From Dehalococcoidia bacterium (GTDB taxonomy: Bacteria; Chloroflexota; Dehalococcoidia; Dehalococcoidales; Fen-1064), in NCBI GenBank assembly GCA_003153075.1, contig PMBW01000116.1, positions 6,689 through 15,362 on the forward strand: a stretch of 8,674 nucleotides of DNA, written 5' to 3'. The number at the start of each line of letters is the position of its first letter. Position 1 is the first letter of the stretch. The notes below the pieces were generated by a model, which was given only the letters and a program-made list of their open reading frames with translations, ran no database searches and was not told the origin of the DNA. Made by a program: the position numbers and the translations under genes. Of the stretch, positions 5,599-8,674 are shown piece by piece.

Positions 5599-6918
5599 CT
5601 AATCTTTGGCTGCTTCTTCCCCGGCCACCCACCCGGTCGAAAATGCCGCCTGTAAATTATATCCCCCGGTGACCGCATCGAGATCCATTACCTCGCCGCA
5701 GAAATACAACCCTTCCACGATTTTAGAAGCCATCGTTCCGGGATCGATTTCTTGCAGCGAAAGCCCCCCGGCAGTCACCATTGCGGTGGACATCGAGAAC
5801 GGGCCAACAATATTGAAACACAGCGATTTCAATAATCCAGCGATCCGGTCGCGTTCTTCCGCCTTGATCTCATTTGCTGTTTTGTCACCAGGTATGCCTG
5901 ACAAAACAACAAACGGCTCGATCATTTTGTGCGACAGGTAAGATCTCATGATCGTTTGAAAAGCCCGTTTGCTGTGCTGATTAAAATCGTGCTGCAAATG
6001 GGATATCAACCTGGTTTTACTGATTTCTGGTTTCAGGTCGATACTGACGCTCACCGGGCCGTTTTCCAGTGCATCGATGATTGCCAGGCTCATCTCCAGC
6101 GCAATCGGGCCGCTCAAGCCAAAGTGAGTAATAATGGCATCTCCGGTGCGGCTTTCGATGACCGGCGGTTTCGATTTTTTGCCGCTTATCCCTCTGCCGG
6201 TAGTGTGTGCCGGAACCAGCGCCGGATCAATCTCAGCAGCCCGGTTCTGAAATGCGGTCAAACGCACATTACTTAAACTTGAGCCCATCATACTTTTAGC
6301 GAGTCCGGTTTCTTCCACCATCAGCGGCACCAGGCCGGGACGCAGTTTGATAATTGTATGCCCCAGATCCTTCGCGATCCGATAGCCGTCACCGGTGGAA
6401 CCGGTCTGGGGATGCGAAGCGCCGCCGGTCGCCAGAATCACCGCGTCACAGGAATAAGTATCAGTTTTTGTCTGCGCCCCCACCACCTTCCCGCCCTCGA
6501 TTAGAATATGATCAACTCCTGTGTTAAGTTGTAGTATGACTTTATTCTCTTCCAGATAACACAGGAAAACCCGGACGATTTCCCGGGCATTCTCCGAGGC
6601 CGGATATATCTTGCCGCCGTACTTAACCACCGTTTCCACGCCGAAGCGCCGTAAAAATGCCAGTAGCTCCTCCCGGAAAAACCGGCTGAAAACAGCATAG
6701 AGAAAACGTCCGTTAGCCCCATATTGATTGATAAAACTTTCCAAGTCGCAGGTATTGCTCAGGTTGCAGCGCCCGTTGCCGCTGATCAGAATTTTCTTGC
6801 CGGGACGCTCGGTTTTTTCTAAAAGCAGCACTTCCGCGCCGGATTCCGCAGCATGTCCCGCCGCCATCATTCCGCCTGCGCCCGCCCCGATTACAATTAC
6901 CTTTTTCCGGTTAGCCAT
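5599..6918 (-). CDS. NAD(P)/FAD-dependent oxidoreductase, BaiN/HI0933 family
   Basis: This 439-residue cytosolic flavoprotein is full length for the HI0933/BaiN family. It opens with the Rossmann FAD motif VIVIGAGAGGMMAA (7-20) and an acidic residue ending the second strand (LLLEK). The family signature GKKILISGNGRCNLSN follows at 40-55. GDAIITHFGLSGP (259-271), MVTAGG (380-385) and the C-terminal FAD-contact block LYFCGEVMDLDAVTGGYNLQ (404-423) are all intact. Family members include the bile-acid pathway 3-dehydro-4-ene reductase BaiN; most are of unknown substrate, so no reaction is assigned. The start must be at or before 6918 because the Gly motif begins at residue 11. No good ribosome binding site precedes the ATG, so translation may be weak or leaderless. 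It is divergent from the hydrolase gene at 7160. Confidence 0.9.
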   Translation of the reverse strand: MANRKKVIVIGAGAGGMMAAGHAAESGAEVLLLEKTERPGKKILISGNGRCNLSNTCDLESFINQYGANGRFLYAVFSRFFREELLAFLRRFGVETVVKYGGKIYPASENAREIVRVFLCYLEENKVILQLNTGVDHILIEGGKVVGAQTKTDTYSCDAVILATGGASHPQTGSTGDGYRIAKDLGHTIIKLRPGLVPLMVEETGLAKSMMGSSLSNVRLTAFQNRAAEIDPALVPAHTTGRGISGKKSKPPVIESRTGDAIITHFGLSGPIALEMSLAIIDALENGPVSVSIDLKPEISKTRLISHLQHDFNQHSKRAFQTIMRSYLSHKMIEPFVVLSGIPGDKTANEIKAEERDRIAGLLKSLCFNIVGPFSMSTAMVTAGGLSLQEIDPGTMASKIVEGLYFCGEVMDLDAVTGGYNLQAAFSTGWVAGEEAAKD

Positions 6919-6977
6919 AGTTTTAGTGTGTGGGAGATACAGGTATTTGTCAAGATGGATTTGCCAAAAGAAATATA

Positions 6978-7063
6978 TCCCTGGCTAGCCCGCTTAGAGT
7001 ACCTTAAGGAAGAAATATTTTACGTAGCCATTCGGAGTAAACGCAAAGCGGGCTAGAGAGGGA
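6978..7063. repeat. 86-base element with 18-base terminal inverted repeats
   Basis: The left arm (6978-6995) and right arm (7046-7063) are inverted repeats that match at 16 of 18 positions, with a perfect 11-base core CTAGCCCGCTT/AAGCGGGCTAG. The 50-base middle contains CCTTAAGG. The shape suits a miniature inverted-repeat element or a long RNA hairpin, but no target-site duplication is obvious. A plus-strand frame of 33 codons (6956-7057) ends in its right arm and has no ribosome binding site. The outer right arm also pairs with CCCTCT at 7077-7082, so two stems compete. Confidence 0.55.
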
Positions 7064-7088
7064 AGCAACACTACCGCCCTCTATAACA

Positions 7089-7117
7089 TTGATTCCATAG
7101 CGAAAATGATTTAATAT
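7089..7117 (+). promoter_or_regulatory. Possible promoter of the isochorismatase-like gene
   Basis: TTGATT (7089-7094), a 17-base spacer and TAATAT (7112-7117) give four of six matches in each hexamer. Transcription from about 7124 would leave a leader of about 36 bases. A good but unpaired -10 (TATAAC, 7082-7087) lies nearby with no -35 at the right distance. Confidence 0.3.
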
Positions 7118-7159
7118 TTTGCAAAGGCCGTGAAATCTGAATAAGGAGAATATACTTAA

Positions 7160-7678
7160 ATGCCGGGACCGTCAACACTTGAGAAAAAGAAAACCGTAGT
7201 TGTTGCCATGGATTACCAACTGGATACGTTGGGGGCATTCCCTCCGGAATTCCAAAGCGGACTGATCGCCAGAGCTAATAAAGTATTAACCACCGCACGC
7301 AAGGCCGGGCTCCCGATTATCTTCGTGCTAAAGGGAGCAGGGACAACGGCGCCGGAAATTGATCCCCGGTTAAGCCGCCAAGCTCAAGAAGCGGTACTCA
7401 TAAAAAAGAAACATGCGCCGTTTGCTTCTACCGACATCGATGCGCGTCTGAAAAAACTGGGGATCGATACCATCGTGCTGATGGGTATTCATACCGGTGG
7501 CGATATTCTTTCAACTGTACGCTGCGGGACGGAAATCGATTACAAGTTTTTCGTCATCTCCGACTGCTGTGCCGACCGTGACCAGGATGTGGCGCAATAT
7601 CTTTTTGAAAAAGTCTTTTATCATACGTCGACGGTCATGGATTCAAAGGCCTTCTTCGAACTATTAGCGAAGAGCTGA
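7160..7678 (+). CDS. Isochorismatase-family hydrolase lacking the nucleophile Cys
   Basis: The 172-residue protein has the isochorismatase/nicotinamidase alpha-beta fold. The catalytic Asp lies in VVVAMDYQ (Asp18). The LIKKKHAPFASTDID segment carries the catalytic Lys (Lys82 by spacing to Phe88), and the GIDTIVLMGIHTGGDILSTVR strand-turn-helix follows. In cysteine hydrolases the turn reads GxxTxxC; here the Cys position is Asp115. A sub-group of this superfamily with (S/T)xG-VLSTVRxA and a DACADRD/DCCADRD block, close to this one, also lacks that Cys, so the change may be normal for it; isochorismatases such as EntB also work without Cys. The substrate is unknown. The start is fixed by an in-frame TAA just before the ATG. 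AAGGAG lies 11 bases upstream, a long spacing. No signal peptide is present. Confidence 0.82.
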   Translation: MPGPSTLEKKKTVVVAMDYQLDTLGAFPPEFQSGLIARANKVLTTARKAGLPIIFVLKGAGTTAPEIDPRLSRQAQEAVLIKKKHAPFASTDIDARLKKLGIDTIVLMGIHTGGDILSTVRCGTEIDYKFFVISDCCADRDQDVAQYLFEKVFYHTSTVMDSKAFFELLAKS

Positions 7679-7764
7679 TGACAAGGACAAAATAGTTAAT
7701 TTTAAAATCAACCGTCCGGGGGGGCGAAGTTGGGAATGGCGTTTTGCTCCGGATCTAAACGTGT

Positions 7765-7793
7765 TTGACAAGACCATATAGTGATGTTATGCT
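7765..7793 (+). promoter_or_regulatory. Promoter of the solute-binding lipoprotein gene
   Basis: TTGACA (7765-7770) is a perfect -35, followed by exactly 17 bases and TATGCT (7788-7793), which is extended by TG at 7785-7786. Transcription would begin near 7800, leaving a leader of about 210 bases before the ATG at 8010. This is the best sigma-70 type promoter in the window. Confidence 0.65.
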
Positions 7794-7819
7794 AGCACTT
7801 AATTTGTATAGTTCGTTAG

Positions 7820-7849
7820 CGAATATCTTGCCGAATACGAACGCGAATA
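7820..7849 (+). repeat. Three CGAATA direct repeats at 12-base spacing
   Basis: CGAATA occurs at 7820-7825, 7832-7837 and 7844-7849, each exactly 12 bases from the next. The bases between differ, which argues against simple slippage repeats and for a spaced recognition site. They lie 27-56 bases downstream of the -10, within the untranslated leader. A regulator or an RNA-binding role is possible. Confidence 0.5.
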
Positions 7850-8009
7850 CAAGTTTGACTTATTAATGATCTTCTAATGTTTGGAACCTGAAGTGAACAG
7901 GTCAATCGCCGGGCAAGCCAGCCCGATAGTAAAATGTTGTTTGAATCCATTGGTAAGCGAGATTCCGATCAAACATGCGGAAGTCTCCCAAAAAAATACA
8001 GGAGGTCCA

Positions 8010-8674
8010 ATGAAACGAGGAATTATCTGGGTAGCGCCGACCATTCTAATTGTGTCGTCAATGATTTTAGCCTCATGCGCTACTGCTACATCAACATCAA
8101 CAACGACCCCGGGTACGACTAAAACCACTTCTGTCACTTCAACCGCTTCTACAACCACCACCATTACGAAGACACAGGTTACTACCACCTCAACTAGCAC
8201 ATCAACCGGTAATTGGTGGGATAAACTGGGTAAGCCGCAATACGGCGGCGAAATAGTTCTTAGAATCAGTAAAAATGATATTACAGGGTTTGACCCCTAT
8301 TTGGGAGTCTCTCCGGTAATGGTCATCTCCGGTTGGATGGAACAATTAACCGCGGACAACTGGACACTCTCCCCGACAGTATACGACTACAGCGGAAGCT
8401 TCCGTCCGAGCGACTACGTGAAAGGATTTCTCGCTGAGAGTTGGGAATTTACCGACGCCAATACTTATGTAATTCATCTGCGAAAAGGGATTCACTGGCA
8501 GGATATCCCGCCGGTAAATGGAAGGGAATTTACAGCAGATGACGCGGTGTACCACTATCACCGGTTATACGGCGGCGGCGATGGATTTACAAAACCGAGC
8601 CCGTATTATGCCACTGTCGCCATGTGGCAGGATGTGACTTCCATAACTGCCCCTGATAAGTATACCGTTATCTT
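8010..8674 (+). CDS. ABC transporter solute-binding lipoprotein, family 5 (3' end beyond window)
   Basis: The visible 221 codons encode a lipoprotein signal peptide ending LASC (lipidated Cys23) and a linker of about 43 residues made mostly of Thr and Ser. The start of an extracellular solute-binding domain of family 5 (peptide/nickel/oligopeptide binding; DppA/OppA-like) follows. Its marks are YGGEIVLRISKND and GFDPY near the first strand, GFLAESWEF with YVIHLRKGIHWQD, and EFTADDAVYHYHRL, a signature helix of the family. Such proteins deliver peptides, nickel or sugars to an ABC importer, so permease and ATPase genes probably follow. AGGAGG (8000-8005) lies four bases before the ATG. The frame is open to the window edge with no stop. 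The ligand cannot be named. Confidence 0.88.
   Translation, partial: MKRGIIWVAPTILIVSSMILASCATATSTSTTTPGTTKTTSVTSTASTTTTITKTQVTTTSTSTSTGNWWDKLGKPQYGGEIVLRISKNDITGFDPYLGVSPVMVISGWMEQLTADNWTLSPTVYDYSGSFRPSDYVKGFLAESWEFTDANTYVIHLRKGIHWQDIPPVNGREFTADDAVYHYHRLYGGGDGFTKPSPYYATVAMWQDVTSITAPDKYTVI

Larger units (their letters stand above)
7679..8009 (+). promoter_or_regulatory. Spacer and long leader of the solute-binding protein gene
   Basis: This 331-base gene-free stretch holds, in order: an AT-rich near-palindrome (7695-7712, one mismatched pair), a run of seven G (7718-7724), the promoter at 7765-7793, three periodic CGAATA hexamers (7820-7849), two small stems (CGGGC/GCCCG at about 7911-7925, and GAGATTCC 7959-7966 with GGAAGTCTC 7979-7987) and AGGAGG before the next gene. 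No known riboswitch class was recognised. Confidence 0.5.

Noticed and set aside
6984..7056. Possible tRNA-sized stem-loop
   Set aside because: The outer stem is 11 pairs rather than 7, and there is no T-loop consensus or anticodon arm.
6956..7057. 33-codon plus-strand frame starting MDLPKEIYPWLARLEYL
   Set aside because: Its composition is plausible, but there is no ribosome binding site, and its second half is formed by the inverted-repeat element, so it is more likely fortuitous or a fragment.
7874..8200. Minus-strand Val-rich frame of 108 codons
   Set aside because: It is the antisense reading of the Thr-rich linker of the solute-binding lipoprotein; runs of ACN codons read as Val on the opposite strand. 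The same explains the Val-rich frame at 4370-4618.

Overview
The window reads as a chromosomal stretch from a bacterium of moderate GC content. Several traits recall the Dehalococcoidia (Chloroflexota): two lipoproteins with long Thr/Ser-rich linkers after the lipobox, a small CPKC/CGKC zinc-ribbon protein, a MarR regulator, and many single genes separated by AT-rich spacers. That placement is a judgement from gene character, not a computed one.

Layout. Positions 1-201 hold the C-terminal end of a 3-hydroxyisobutyrate dehydrogenase-type reductase (+). It converges across a 310-base spacer, which carries a long hairpin and a dRS3-like palindrome, on a 450-residue MFS exporter (512-1864, -). 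Four further minus-strand genes follow: a 67-residue unknown protein (2154-2357), a 62-residue zinc-ribbon protein whose start is a TTG at 2851, a MarR-family regulator (3018-3461) and a 123-residue unknown protein (3731-4102). The spacers between them are 150-310 bases, so each gene probably has its own promoter. The two unknown genes share a duplicated promoter block of about 60 bases with an extended -10.

Positions 4407-5546 (+) encode a Thr-rich lipoprotein with a CAP/SCP domain. It converges on a BaiN/HI0933-type flavoprotein (5599-6918, -). This flavoprotein is divergent from an isochorismatase-like hydrolase (7160-7678, +) that has Asp where the family nucleophile Cys normally sits. 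The divergent spacer holds an 86-base inverted-repeat element. The window ends in the first 221 codons of a family 5 ABC-transporter solute-binding lipoprotein (8010 to the edge, +), driven by a good promoter with a leader of about 210 bases that contains three CGAATA hexamers spaced exactly 12 bases apart.

How they fit together. There is no clear multi-gene pathway here. MarR and the MFS exporter could form a regulator/efflux pair, although two small genes separate them. The two lipoproteins are exported and anchored and probably act at the cell surface. No rRNA, tRNA, CRISPR array or intact mobile element was seen. The most interesting unexplained signals are non-coding: the duplicated promoter block, the inverted-repeat element at 6978-7063, and the periodic hexamers ahead of the solute-binding protein gene.
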